A stretch of 64,000 nt of DNA from an uncultured Collinsella sp. (GTDB lineage: Bacteria > Actinomycetota > Coriobacteriia > Coriobacteriales > Coriobacteriaceae), in contig CAUACA010000001.1 of NCBI GenBank assembly GCA_958427355.1, forward strand, positions 1 to 64,000, written 5' to 3'. Positions 40,028 to 49,207 of this stretch are shown piece by piece (the first letter of the stretch is position 1; each line of letters starts with the position of its first letter). Position numbers and translations under genes: made by a program. Below the pieces are notes generated by a model. It searched no databases, was not told where the DNA came from, and saw only the letters and a program-made list of their open reading frames with translations.

Positions 40028-40566
40028 AGTTGGATGCCCTCGGCGACCTTCTCGACGGCCTTGTCGCCAGCGAGCGTGCGCAGCAGCTCCAATGCAAAGG
40101 GGAGTGACTGTGCCATGCCGCTGGCAGTGATGATGTTGCCGTCTTGCGTGACCTTCTCGCCAGTATAGGCGCCTTCGGGGAAGCTTTTCTCAAAGCCAGG
40201 GAAGCACGTGGCGTGGCGCCCCTCGAGTAGGTCGAGCTCGCCCAGGATAAACGGGGCGGCGCAGATGGCGGCGACGTGCTTGGTCGCGGCGAACTCGCAG
40301 ACCACGTCGCAGACACGCTGATCGGCGCGCAGGTTGGTGGCACCGGGCAGGCCGCCGGGCAGCACGACGCAGTCGTACTCGTCAAAGTTGATCTCATCAA
40401 AGAGCGCATCGCAGGTCACGGGGATCTGCAGCGAGCTTACGACCTCACGCGTGGGCATAATCGAGACGAGCGTGGCACGCACGCCGCCGCGACGCATGAC
40501 ATCGACCATGGTCAAGCATTCAATAGTTTCAAAGCCATCGGCGGCGAGAACGGCAACGCTGGGCAT
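40024..40566 (-). CDS. DJ-1/PfpI family protein
   Basis: The 180-aa protein begins MPSVAVLAADGFETIECLT and has the nucleophile elbow AAICAAPFIL with the conserved Cys near residue 100. Family roles include deglycase, chaperone or thiamine-related activities; none can be assigned. The ATG at 40566 has AAAGGAACCCTC upstream; eight more codons upstream are open but would hide that site. It is first in a two-gene operon with maf. Confidence 0.85.
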   Translation of the reverse strand: MPSVAVLAADGFETIECLTMVDVMRRGGVRATLVSIMPTREVVSSLQIPVTCDALFDEINFDEYDCVVLPGGLPGATNLRADQRVCDVVCEFAATKHVAAICAAPFILGELDLLEGRHATCFPGFEKSFPEGAYTGEKVTQDGNIITASGMAQSLPFALELLRTLAGDKAVEKVAEGIQL

Positions 40567-40672
40567 GAGGGTTCCTTTCATAGGCGGCATACAATTAGCC
40601 GTCTTATACCCCGAAGACCTCCGCTTGCCACGCTCGATTTCCCAATGATTTTTCTGAGCAATGATTAAGTGG

Positions 40673-41986
40673 CTAGTTGCGCCTAAGGTGGACGACGGTC
40701 TCGCAGTGGAAGGTTTGTGGGAACAGGTCGACTGGCGTGATCTTTACGGGGGAGAAGGTGCCTTCTTCGACAAAGCGTTTGAGATCGCGCGCCAGGGTGG
40801 CCGGGTCGCAGCTCACGTAGGCGACATCGTGGGCACTCGTGCTGGCGATAAGGTCGATCGCTTCGGGGGCGAGGCCTGCGCGCGGCGGGTCGACCACCAA
40901 GACGTCGGCATCCTGGTCGGGGAACTCGCGCACCGCGTCTCCGCCAATGACGTCGACGTTATCAAGCTTGTTGATCTCCAGGTTACGGCGCAGGTCGCGC
41001 ACGGCGGGGCCGTAGGCCTCGACGGCGGCGACAAAGTCGCAGCGGCGGGCGAGCGGCAGGGTAAAGGTGCCGGCACCGCAGTACAGGTCCACGGCAAGCT
41101 CGTCTTCCTGCGGATCGAGCGTTTCCATGACAAGCTCGATCAAAATCTCGGCACCCTTGGTGTTGACCTGGAAAAAAGACGGGGCAGACAAGCGCATCTG
41201 ACCCTCGGCGATATTCTCGGTCCATGAGCCCTCTCCGGCGAGCATTTCGACCTTGGAAACACGGCGGGCCTTCTTTTCGCCCTTGCTCATCACGCGTACG
41301 ACACTTGTGGGGTGCGCGGCGTCTGCCAACACGCGCGAGACTTGCGAGCGCGGGAAAGAGCCCGTAGGCGTCCAGAGCGCCACCTCGAGTGCCTTGGTGC
41401 GACGCGAGGCGCGAATGCCCACGCGCTCAAGGCCCAGGTCGTGGCTGCCGCTCAGATAATTGAGCGCGCCGACGACCGATTTGAGTGCCTTGGGGAAGCG
41501 TTTGTCGAACAACGGGCACGAATCGACGGTCACGATCTTGCGAGGATCGACACCGTGCATGCCAAGACGCACGCGGCCGTTTACAACGGTCGGCTCGAGT
41601 TCGATTTTATTGCGGTAGCCCCAATCATCTTTGGTGTGGCGGATGGGTTGCACCAGTTCATCGACTTGATCGGGGCTGAACTTGCCGATACGCTCGAGCG
41701 TGGAGCGCAGATTTTGCTCCTTGGCGGCGAGCTGTGCCGTGCGTGAGAGATTGCCCCACGAGCAGCCGCCGCAGATGCCCACGAAGGGGCAGGGAGACTG
41801 AATGCGATCGGGGCTTGGCTCCAGAATCTCGGTGGTGCGGGCACGCATGAACGACTTGCCGTCCTGTACGACCTCGGCCTCGACGGTGTCGCCTGCCACG
41901 GCGCCCTGCACAAAGACGGCCTTGCCGTTGTCGGCGTGCGCCAGCCCGTCGGCGCCGTAGGTCATCGATTCTATAGTGAGCTTCAT
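40673..41986 (-). CDS. TrmA/RlmD-type rRNA (uracil-5-)-methyltransferase
   Basis: The 437-aa protein has an N-terminal TRAM domain (about 1-58; KLTIESMTYGADGLAH), iron-sulfur-type cysteines in CPFVGICGGCSWG, and a SAM-dependent methyltransferase domain with DLYCGAGTFTLPLA, the NxxQ-like QVNTKGAE, DPPRAGLAPEA and the catalytic SCDPATLARDL. It methylates uridine in rRNA or tRNA. The ATG at 41986 (MKLTIES) is preferred after AGGCAGGAAT; a longer frame upstream is likely non-coding. Confidence 0.9.
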   Translation of the reverse strand: MKLTIESMTYGADGLAHADNGKAVFVQGAVAGDTVEAEVVQDGKSFMRARTTEILEPSPDRIQSPCPFVGICGGCSWGNLSRTAQLAAKEQNLRSTLERIGKFSPDQVDELVQPIRHTKDDWGYRNKIELEPTVVNGRVRLGMHGVDPRKIVTVDSCPLFDKRFPKALKSVVGALNYLSGSHDLGLERVGIRASRRTKALEVALWTPTGSFPRSQVSRVLADAAHPTSVVRVMSKGEKKARRVSKVEMLAGEGSWTENIAEGQMRLSAPSFFQVNTKGAEILIELVMETLDPQEDELAVDLYCGAGTFTLPLARRCDFVAAVEAYGPAVRDLRRNLEINKLDNVDVIGGDAVREFPDQDADVLVVDPPRAGLAPEAIDLIASTSAHDVAYVSCDPATLARDLKRFVEEGTFSPVKITPVDLFPQTFHCETVVHLRRN

Positions 41987-42034
41987 ATTCCTGCCTGTCA
42001 TTCGCGTTGTTGTTCGCACCATGGTAGCAGGGAA

Positions 42035-42076
42035 AAGCGCCCCGCATCCGAGGCTTTCCTCAAATGCGGGGCGCTT
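42035..42076 (-). terminator. ppk1 terminator
   Basis: On the minus strand a perfect 13-bp stem AAGCGCCCCGCAT/ATGCGGGGCGCTT is followed by TTCCC. Its loop contains a small inner hairpin (GAGG/CCTC). Confidence 0.88.
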
Positions 42077-42099
42077 CTACAAACTGCTTCTACAAACGA

Positions 42100-44508
42100 C
42101 TATTTCGTCTTGCCGGTAATGAGCGTCTTAAGACCCAGGCCGATCAGACCCAGGCCCATGCGCACGCGGCCGGGGCGATGGCGCTCGATGGCCTTGGTCT
42201 TGCCGGCGGGCTTATCGCGACGGGCGCTCGTCTCGGGTGCGGGCTTGATGACCTGCGGATCGGGCTGAGGTGCAGGTGCAGGCTCGGGCTCAATGACGGT
42301 CGCCTGGACCTCTTGGACCTTGGGTGCTACTGGCTGCGGCTCGCCCTCGGGGGCAGGTTCCGCCTCAATGACGGGCTCGGGCGCGGCCTCGGCGTTGCGA
42401 TAGGCACGCTCCAGCAGGGCTTCCTGCGAGTTGAAGGGTTTCTCACCCTCTGCACGCTCCACGGGGACCCAGGTGCCGTCGCTCGTGAGGCTGCGGGCCT
42501 TCACGTTGTCGCGCAGCTGCATGCCCATGTACTCGTGCACTAGGGCGCGGCAGGTGGGGTCGAGCACGGGGAAGGCAATCTCCACGCGGTGCTCGGTGTT
42601 GCGTGTCATCATGTCTGCCGAGCTCAGGTAAATCATGTCCGAGTCCACGCCAAAAGCGTAAACACGGGCGTGCTCCAAAAAGCGTCCGACGATGGAGCGG
42701 ACATGCACGTTCTCGGTCTTGCCCGGAACACCGGGCTTGAGGCACGAGATGCCGCGGATGATCATGTCTACGCGCACGCCGGCACACGATGCCTCGGCGA
42801 TCTTGTCGATAACCTCGCGGTCGGTCAGCGAGTTGAGCTTAAAGAACACGCGGGCGGGCTCGCCGGCAAGGGCGCGCTGGATCTCGCGGTCAAGCCCGCG
42901 CATGATGAGCGGTTTCAGTCCGACGGGCGCCACACCCAGGAAGCGGTAGTCGCCGCGCAGGTTGCCCAGCGACAGATTGCGGAAGAACAGGTTGGCGTCC
43001 TCGCCGATGCCGGGATGGGCTGTCATGAGCATAAAGTCGCTGTAGAGTTTGGCCGTCTTCTCGTTAAAGTTGCCGGTGCCCAAAAGCGTGAGGCGCGTTA
43101 GCGCCATGCCCTCGCGATAGGTGAGCTGGCAGATCTTTGAGTGGCATTTAAAGCCCTCGGAACCATAGATGACGGTGCAGCCGGCCTCTTCCAGGCGCTC
43201 GGCCCACTCGATGTTGTTCTGCTCGTCAAAGCGGGCACGAAGTTCCATGAGCACCGTGACCTCTTTGCCGTTCTCGGCAGCATCGATCAGCGACTCGCAC
43301 AGGCGGCTCTGCTTGGCCACGCGGTAGAGCGTGATGCGCAGCGAGATGCACTCGGGGTCGTAGGCGGCCTCGTGCACCAGATCCAGGAAGGGGTTCATGG
43401 CCTCGTAGGGATAAAAGAGCAGCTTGTCGTGCTGCAGCACCTGCTCGCGGATGGAGCGGGTCATGTCGATGGTGGGATTGGGCTGCGGCCTAAACGGCGT
43501 AAAGAGCAGCTCGTTGCGCAGGTGCTCGGGAATCTTGCCCTCAATGCCAAAGACGTAGCCCAGGTCGAGCGGGATATCGCAGGTAAAGACAGAGCGGCGC
43601 GAAAGCTCGAGCGCCTTGCGGATGGTCTTGAGCGTTGCCTTCTCGAGCGACCCCGAGACCGCGAGCACTACCGGCTGCAGACGCAGGCGCTTCTTGAGGA
43701 TGCGCTTCATGTGCTGGCGGTAGTCCTCTTCCTCTTCGACGCCCTCGCCGTCCGGATCGATGTCGGCGTTGCGGGTGACGCGGATCAGCGCACGATCCAG
43801 CGGCTTATAGGAGCCAAAGCAGCTGTCCAGGCAGGCGAGGATGACGTCCTCGAGCAAGATGTAGGAGTAGGTGCCGGTGGGCGAGGGGATCTCGACCACG
43901 CGGTTCATCGAGGCGGGAATCTCGATAAGGCCCAGCAGGCTCTCCTCGTCGGTGGCGCCGTCCAGACCACAGGCCAGATAGAGCGCGCCATTGCGTAGGT
44001 TGGGGAAGGGGTGGCGAGGATCGATGACCAGCGGCGAGATGACCGGCGACACGTAGGCCTGGAAGTAGCGGGTTACAAAGGTGCGCTCCTCGGGCGTAAG
44101 CGAATCGATGCGGGCGCGGTGAACGCCCAAGGTGTCGAGCTTGCCCTCGATGCTCTTAAAGATGGACTCCCAACGGGTAAGGAGCCCGGGCATTTCGGCC
44201 ATGACAGCATCGACCTGTTCGGAGGCGGTCATATTGCTCTTGTTGTCGACAGGTTGCTTTTTGAGCTCTGCCAGATCGGACAGGCCGCCCACGCGCACCA
44301 TGAGAAACTCGTCGAGGTTAGACTCGAAAATCGACACGAACTTTAGACGCTCGAACAGCGGAACGGTCTCATCGAAGGCTTCGTCAAGCACACGGTTGTC
44401 AAAGCGTAGCCAGCTGAGCTCTCGGTTCTGCGTGTACGAGAAGTCGCGAGGCGGTTTGCGCAGCTTTGCGGCGGCTTGCTTTTTTTCGATTTTGCTCGGC
44501 ATATGCAT
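42100..44508 (-). CDS. ppk1: Polyphosphate kinase 1 with a C-terminal extension
   Basis: The 802-aa enzyme reversibly transfers phosphate between ATP and polyphosphate. The N-terminal domain (NRELSWLRFDNRVLDEA), YDPECISLRITLYRVAKQSR, RARFDEQNNIEW and the histidine region GFKCHSKICQL (His near 456) are typical, as are SSADMMTRNTEHRVEIAFPV and a C-terminal domain to about 695. The last 105 residues are an extra tail rich in Pro, Glu and Ala ending in a basic/hydrophobic patch (GRVRMGLGLIGLGLKTL); most PPK1 proteins lack it. Two adjacent ATGs, 44508 and 44502, are possible starts. Confidence 0.93.
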   Translation of the reverse strand: MHMPSKIEKKQAAAKLRKPPRDFSYTQNRELSWLRFDNRVLDEAFDETVPLFERLKFVSIFESNLDEFLMVRVGGLSDLAELKKQPVDNKSNMTASEQVDAVMAEMPGLLTRWESIFKSIEGKLDTLGVHRARIDSLTPEERTFVTRYFQAYVSPVISPLVIDPRHPFPNLRNGALYLACGLDGATDEESLLGLIEIPASMNRVVEIPSPTGTYSYILLEDVILACLDSCFGSYKPLDRALIRVTRNADIDPDGEGVEEEEDYRQHMKRILKKRLRLQPVVLAVSGSLEKATLKTIRKALELSRRSVFTCDIPLDLGYVFGIEGKIPEHLRNELLFTPFRPQPNPTIDMTRSIREQVLQHDKLLFYPYEAMNPFLDLVHEAAYDPECISLRITLYRVAKQSRLCESLIDAAENGKEVTVLMELRARFDEQNNIEWAERLEEAGCTVIYGSEGFKCHSKICQLTYREGMALTRLTLLGTGNFNEKTAKLYSDFMLMTAHPGIGEDANLFFRNLSLGNLRGDYRFLGVAPVGLKPLIMRGLDREIQRALAGEPARVFFKLNSLTDREVIDKIAEASCAGVRVDMIIRGISCLKPGVPGKTENVHVRSIVGRFLEHARVYAFGVDSDMIYLSSADMMTRNTEHRVEIAFPVLDPTCRALVHEYMGMQLRDNVKARSLTSDGTWVPVERAEGEKPFNSQEALLERAYRNAEAAPEPVIEAEPAPEGEPQPVAPKVQEVQATVIEPEPAPAPQPDPQVIKPAPETSARRDKPAGKTKAIERHRPGRVRMGLGLIGLGLKTLITGKTK

Positions 44509-45057
44509 CTGTCCGTTCAGTCCCCGCAGGGGACGGTAGCCTAACCCTATTCACTATTGTCTCAATTTAGTCGACTTGTGGCACGGACGTATTGTGCGAA
44601 CGGTATCTTTACCTACTTCTTACGCTGACAAGTCATAGGACTGACGCCCTGCTCGTCTGCAAGCGGTCTATATCCTCACTCAACTGGTACGTAAGTGTGA
44701 ATAAGAATGATGGATAGCTGAATATCATTGAATGCAGGCGGAAACGTAAACAAACATCATTTATATACATAAAACCGATTTAGCTATGCAATTCTGAATC
44801 AAAAGTTTAGAGATGCAATTGCAAATAGTTTTTAGGAAAAAAGAGCGTTTACCTTAGAAAAGTTACTTTAGAACGCCGAAGTACATTATGGGGGAATCTC
44901 ATGCGATATACCGTTCATCGCACTTTGTTGACCGTTCGGGGGCGAGGTGGAATTGCGGGTGGAATTTGGATATAACTAGAGCTGTCAGCAAGCAGCGTCC
45001 GCTATGGAAGGGCGCTGAGAGATTCGGCCGAAAGGCCCGAAAGAAAGGTAGGAGGCC
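44509..45057 (+). other. Long AT-rich regulatory gap upstream of arcA
   Basis: No credible protein gene fills these 549 bases. The segment 44690-44880 is AT-rich, with ATGCAATT repeated at 44786 and 44813. A short frame at 44901-44975 has a GGGGGAA site before its ATG and would encode 24 residues with four Arg (MRYTVHRTLLTVRGRGG and on). TATAAC at 44971 could be a -10 for arcA. GGCC-GAAA-GGCC forms a small hairpin near 45026. An arginine or oxygen regulator site is likely somewhere here but none stands out. Confidence 0.4.
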
Positions 45058-46299
45058 ATGACGAAAGGTCTGCACGTGCCTTCCGAGATCGGCAAGCTCA
45101 GGAAGGTCTGCCTGCACCGTCCCGGCGACGAGCTCCTCAACCTGCCGCCCGACGAGCTCGAGCGACTCCTGTTCGACGACGTCCCGTTCCTGGAGGTCGC
45201 GCAGCAGGAGCACGACACCTTCGCCCAGATCCTGAGGGACCAGGGCGTGGAGGTCCTCTATCTCGAGAACCTCGTCGCCGAGGTGTTCGACCAGGTCCCC
45301 GGCGCCCGCGCCGAGTTCACCGACCAGTACATCGCCGAGGCCGGCATCCGCGGCCAGCACATGCCGCAGATCGTCCGCGAGAAGCTGGACTCCATCGAGG
45401 ACAACCTCGAGTTCGTCAAGAAGACCATGGCCGGCATGACCAAGTCCGAGATCGACATGCCCCTCACGGCGTCCACGACCCTCGACTCCCTGGTCAACTC
45501 CGAGTCCGAGTCCGACCTGATCATCGACCCGATGCCCAACCTCTACTTCACCCGCGACCCGTTCGCGGTCGTCGGCGAGGGCGTCAACCTCAACCGCATG
45601 TACTCGGTCACCCGCAACCGCGAGACCCTGTACGGCAAGTACATCTTCAAGTACCACCCCGACTACAAGGACGTCTCGCTGTACTTCCGCCGCGACTGCC
45701 AGTTCCACACCGAGGGCGGCGACGTGCTGAACATCAACGAGAAGACCCTCGCCGTCGGCATCTCCCAGCGCACCCAGGCCGCCGCGATCGACGTCATGGC
45801 CCAGAACATCTTCTGGAACTCCGACTCCAAGGTCGAGCGCATCCTGGCCTTCGATATCCCGGTCTCGCGCGCCTTCATGCACCTCGACACGGTCTTCACC
45901 CAGATCGACGTCGATAAGTTCACGATCCACCCCGCCATCATGGGCACCCTGCGCGTCTACGAGCTGACCGCCGGCAAGAACCCGGGCGACGTGAACATCC
46001 GCCTGATCGAGGACACCCTCGAGCACGTCCTGGAGGACGCCACCGGCGTCGACCAGGTCAAGCTGATCCCCTGCGGCGGCGGCGACCCGATCGCGGCCTC
46101 CCGCGAGCAGTGGAACGACGGCTCCAACACCCTGTGCGTCGAGCCCGGCAAGATCTGCGTCTACGCCCGCAACACCGTCACCAACGACGTGCTGTACAAG
46201 GAGGGCCTGGACCTTCTCGTCGTGCCCTCCGCCGAGCTCTCCCGCGGCCGCGGCGGCCCGCGCTGCATGAGCATGCCCTTCTGGCGCGAGGACCTCTAA
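45058..46299 (+). CDS. arcA: Arginine deiminase
   Basis: The 413-aa enzyme hydrolyses arginine to citrulline and ammonia, the first step of the arginine deiminase pathway. Motifs: LHRPGDELLNLPPDELERLLFDD, NLYFTRDPFAVVGEGV, FHTEGGDVLNIN (catalytic Glu/His region), HLDTVFTQID and the nucleophile Cys403 in GGPRCMSMPF. Length is typical. The ATG follows AGGTAGGAGGCC. Third codon positions are almost entirely G or C and AGG occurs as Arg codon, unlike the genes around it. It is first of three arginine-fermentation genes. Confidence 0.96.
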   Translation: MTKGLHVPSEIGKLRKVCLHRPGDELLNLPPDELERLLFDDVPFLEVAQQEHDTFAQILRDQGVEVLYLENLVAEVFDQVPGARAEFTDQYIAEAGIRGQHMPQIVREKLDSIEDNLEFVKKTMAGMTKSEIDMPLTASTTLDSLVNSESESDLIIDPMPNLYFTRDPFAVVGEGVNLNRMYSVTRNRETLYGKYIFKYHPDYKDVSLYFRRDCQFHTEGGDVLNINEKTLAVGISQRTQAAAIDVMAQNIFWNSDSKVERILAFDIPVSRAFMHLDTVFTQIDVDKFTIHPAIMGTLRVYELTAGKNPGDVNIRLIEDTLEHVLEDATGVDQVKLIPCGGGDPIAASREQWNDGSNTLCVEPGKICVYARNTVTNDVLYKEGLDLLVVPSAELSRGRGGPRCMSMPFWREDL

Positions 46300-46311
46300 G
46301 TCTTTCCGTTT

Positions 46312-46340
46312 CCGGTGCGGTCCCCCTACAACCGCACCGG
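46312..46340 (+). other. Intercistronic hairpin between arcA and argF
   Basis: A perfect 10-bp stem CCGGTGCGGT/ACCGCACCGG has a nine-base loop and no T-run. It may set relative transcript stability within the operon or act as a weak terminator. Confidence 0.5.
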
Positions 46341-46404
46341 CTTCTCCCGTTAAACGGGCACCACTAATACTTACGTAATTCATTTCTTCGAAAGGAATCA
46401 AACC

Positions 46405-47400
46405 ATGGGTGTTAACCTCTCCGGCCGTAGCTTCCTCAAGCTTCTCGACCTCACCACCGAGGAGATCGAGTACCTGCTCAAGCTCTCCAAGAACTTCAAG
46501 GATATGAAGCGCGCTGGCGTTCCGCACCGCTATCTCGAGGGCAAGAACATCGTTCTGCTCTTCCAGAAGACCTCTACTCGTACCCGCTGCGCCTTCGAGG
46601 TCGGCGGCATGGATCTGGGTATGGGCGTGACCTACCTCGATCCGGGTTCGTCGCAGATGGGCAAGAAGGAGTCCATCGAGGACACCGCCCGCGTTCTCGG
46701 CCGCATGTATGACGGCATCGAGTTCCGTGGCTTTGCCCAGGACGACGTCGAGGAGCTCGCTGCTAAGTCCGGCGTGCCCGTGTGGAACGGCCTGACCACC
46801 GAGTGGCACCCCACCCAGATGCTCGCCGACATCCTGACCGTCCAGGAGAACTTCAACTACGACATCAAGGGCAAGACCCTCGTCTTCATGGGCGACTGCA
46901 AGAACAATGTCGCTCGCTCCCTCATGGTCGTCTGCTCCAAGCTCGGCATGAACTTCGTGGCCTGCGGCCCCGAGGAGTGCATGCCCGCTGACGACGTCAT
47001 CGAGGCCTGCAAGCCCATCGCCGAGGCTAACGGCTGCACCATCAAGCTGACCACCGACGTCAAGGACGGCGTCACCGGTGCCGACGTTATCTACACCGAC
47101 GTGTGGGTCTCCATGGGCGAGCCCGACGAGGTCTGGGCCGAGCGCATCGCTCAGCTCACCCCGTATCGTGTTACCTCCGAGGTCATGGCTATGGCCAACC
47201 CGGGTGCTATCTTCCTGCACTGCCTGCCCAGCTTCCACGACACCAACACCACCATTGGCGCCGAGAAGTGCGAGCAGTTCGGCATCACCGAGCAGGAGGT
47301 CACCGACGAGGTCTTCGAGAGCCCCGCTTCCAAGGTCTTCGACGAGGCCGAGAACCGCATGCACACCATTAAGGCTGTCATGTACGCCACGCTCAAGTAA
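46405..47400 (+). CDS. argF: Ornithine carbamoyltransferase (catabolic context)
   Basis: The 331-aa enzyme carries the carbamoyl-phosphate motif FQKTSTRTRCAFE (STRTR near residue 55), LGRMYDGIEFRG, HPTQMLADILT, and FLHCLPSFHD with the conserved HCLP. In this position between arcA and an antiporter it should run in the catabolic direction, turning citrulline into ornithine and carbamoyl phosphate. Carbamate kinase, the ATP-yielding step, is not in the window. The ATG follows AAAGGAATC. Confidence 0.95.
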   Translation: MGVNLSGRSFLKLLDLTTEEIEYLLKLSKNFKDMKRAGVPHRYLEGKNIVLLFQKTSTRTRCAFEVGGMDLGMGVTYLDPGSSQMGKKESIEDTARVLGRMYDGIEFRGFAQDDVEELAAKSGVPVWNGLTTEWHPTQMLADILTVQENFNYDIKGKTLVFMGDCKNNVARSLMVVCSKLGMNFVACGPEECMPADDVIEACKPIAEANGCTIKLTTDVKDGVTGADVIYTDVWVSMGEPDEVWAERIAQLTPYRVTSEVMAMANPGAIFLHCLPSFHDTNTTIGAEKCEQFGITEQEVTDEVFESPASKVFDEAENRMHTIKAVMYATLK

Positions 47401-47415
47401 GAGCATCTAGCATCT

Positions 47416-47452
47416 CGCTCGGGGTGTATTGCTGCACACCCCGAGCGGTTTT
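47416..47452 (+). terminator. argF terminator
   Basis: A perfect 12-bp stem CGCTCGGGGTGT/ACACCCCGAGCG with an eight-base loop is followed by GTTTTAT. It lies upstream of the antiporter gene, so readthrough would be partial. Confidence 0.9.
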
Positions 47453-47547
47453 ATCTGGTAATAATCTCGCATCAAGCGGCAGGCACGGCACGGAAGAGCC
47501 GCTTCTGGCGAGATCAGTAAATGATTTATGAAGGGGGGATGAGAACT

Positions 47548-49026
47548 ATGACTGAGACCGCTAAGAAAAAGCGCGGTATGCCTTCATCGTTCACCATTCT
47601 TCTTGCTCTGCTGGCAATTGTTGCAGTGATTACCGTTATCGTCTCCGGCACGTCCGGCGGCGCGGTTACTGCCGCCCGTCTGAGCGATTTCTGCACCGCC
47701 CCGATTAAGGGCTTCGCTGACGCTCTGCCTGTCTGCCTCTTCGTTATGATCCTGGGCGGCTTCCTCGGCATGATGACCGAGACCGGCGCTCTGGACAACG
47801 GCATCGCCGTTCTGGTGCAGAAGCTTAAGGGCAACGAGATTATGCTCATTCCCGTGCTGATGCTCATCTTCTCCCTCGGTGGTACCACCTATGGTATGTG
47901 CGAGGAGACCGTTCCCTTCTACGCCCTGCTCGCCGCTACCATGATGGCCGCTGGCTTCGACCCGATGGTCGGCGCCGCTACCGTCCTGCTCGGCGCTGGC
48001 TGCGGCTGCCTGGGCTCCACGGTTAACCCGTTCGCCGTCGGCGCTGCCGTCGACGCTCTGACCGGCGTTGGCATTGAGGTCAACCAGTCCATCATCATCG
48101 GCCTCGGTGCCGTCCTGTGGATTGTCACTACCGCTATGTCCATCTTCTTCGTGATGAGCTACGCCAAGAAGGTCAAGGCTGACAAGGGTTCCACCATCCT
48201 GTCGATGCAGGAGCTCAAGGACGCCGAAGAGGCTCACGGCAAGGCTGCTTCCGAGGTCCACAAGGAGGTCAAGCTCACCGGTCGTCAGAAGGGTGTTCTG
48301 ATTGCCTTCGCCTTCACCTTCGTCGTCATGATCGTCGGCTTCATTCCGCTGGCCGACCTCAACGAGGGCGTCGCTAACTTCTTCGACGCTGGCGCTGTCT
48401 ACGACGCCGACGGTAACGCCGTCGTCCAGGGCTGGTCTGCCCTGATCACCGGCCTGCCCATTGGCCAGTGGTACTTCGACGAGGCTTCCACCTGGTTCTT
48501 CCTCATGGCCGTCCTGATCGGTATCATCGGTGGCCTGTCCGAGAAGCAGATCGTTAACACCTTTATCACCGGCGCTGCCGACATGATGTCCGTTGTTCTC
48601 GTCATCGCCCTCGCCCGTGGTATCTCCGTCCTCATGGCTAACACCGGCCTCGACGTCTTCGTCCTCGACGCTGCCGCCAATGCTCTGGCTGGCCTGTCCG
48701 GCGTGATCTTCGCTCCCATGAGCTTCCTGGTCTACTTCGGCCTGTCCTTCCTGATCCCCTCGACCTCTGGTATGGCTACCGTCTCCATGCCCATCATGGG
48801 ACCGCTGGCTGTTAAGCTCGGCTTCTCGCCCGAGGTCATGGTCATGATCTTCTCCGCCGCCATCGGTGTCGTGAACCTTTTCACCCCGACCTCCGGCGCC
48901 ATCATGGGCGGTCTCGCCCTGGCCAAGATTGAGTGGACGACCTGGCTCAAGTTTGCCCTTAAGCTCATCGTCGCGCTCTCTGTCGTCTGCGCCATCATCC
49001 TGACCGTCGCCTGCGTGTTGATCTAA
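47548..49026 (+). CDS. YfcC-family membrane transporter, probable arginine/ornithine antiporter
   Basis: The 492-aa membrane protein has about 12 hydrophobic segments with glycine-rich motifs (GGTTYGMCEETVPFYALLAA, GAGCGCLGSTVNPFAVGAA, PSTSGMATVSMPIMGPLA, FTPTSGAIMGGLALA). This is the YfcC/DcuC-related group, some members of which exchange arginine for ornithine. Its position right after arcA and argF supports that role. The ATG at 47548 follows AAGGGGGG by 9 bases; ATG 47539 abuts it and ATG 47521 precedes it, so they are less likely. An own promoter is possible because a terminator precedes it. Confidence 0.82.
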   Translation: MTETAKKKRGMPSSFTILLALLAIVAVITVIVSGTSGGAVTAARLSDFCTAPIKGFADALPVCLFVMILGGFLGMMTETGALDNGIAVLVQKLKGNEIMLIPVLMLIFSLGGTTYGMCEETVPFYALLAATMMAAGFDPMVGAATVLLGAGCGCLGSTVNPFAVGAAVDALTGVGIEVNQSIIIGLGAVLWIVTTAMSIFFVMSYAKKVKADKGSTILSMQELKDAEEAHGKAASEVHKEVKLTGRQKGVLIAFAFTFVVMIVGFIPLADLNEGVANFFDAGAVYDADGNAVVQGWSALITGLPIGQWYFDEASTWFFLMAVLIGIIGGLSEKQIVNTFITGAADMMSVVLVIALARGISVLMANTGLDVFVLDAAANALAGLSGVIFAPMSFLVYFGLSFLIPSTSGMATVSMPIMGPLAVKLGFSPEVMVMIFSAAIGVVNLFTPTSGAIMGGLALAKIEWTTWLKFALKLIVALSVVCAIILTVACVLI

Positions 49027-49038
49027 GTACCCAACGGG

Positions 49039-49110
49039 TACCCCACGGAAACCTTGACGATCCTGTAGAGGATCACCTGGTCATCGTCTGTCCGGTGGGG
49101 TAAACCCACC
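49039..49110 (+). other. Nested hairpins after the antiporter gene
   Basis: TACCCCAC (49039) can pair with GTGGGGTA (49095-49102) around a hairpin GATCCT-GTAG-AGGATC (49059-49074). Alternatively GGTGGG pairs with CCCACC right after. Mutually exclusive folds are possible. No T-run follows directly. Confidence 0.4.
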
Positions 49111-49128
49111 GGTAGACTCCTACCTTTA

Positions 49129-49159
49129 GCCCCCTTCCGTTCCGTGCGCGGGAGGGGGC
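49129..49159 (+). terminator. Probable terminator of the arginine operon
   Basis: GCCCCCTTCC pairs with GGGAGGGGGC around an 11-base loop, followed by GCTCTTGTG, a weak T-run. Confidence 0.6.
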
Positions 49160-49167
49160 GCTCTTGT

Positions 49168-49195
49168 GTTCCGGCGTTTTACCAAACGCCGGAAC
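49168..49195 (+). other. Hairpin preceding family-1 copy B
   Basis: GTTCCGGCGTTT/AAACGCCGGAAC (12 bp, TACC loop) is the counterpart of the hairpin at 7035-7062. One pair is exchanged (C-G here for A-T there) while pairing is kept. Confidence 0.6.
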
Positions 49196-49207
49196 CACTC
49201 GACGCTG

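Noticed and set aside
44690..44880. ArgR box in the arcA leader
   Set aside because: TGAAT words occur but no proper inverted TGAAT/ATTCA pair was found.
44899..47406. 835-codon open frame on the minus strand opposite arcA and argF
   Set aside because: It mirrors two well-supported enzymes and arises from their GC-rich third positions; its translation is low-complexity and has no ribosome-binding site.
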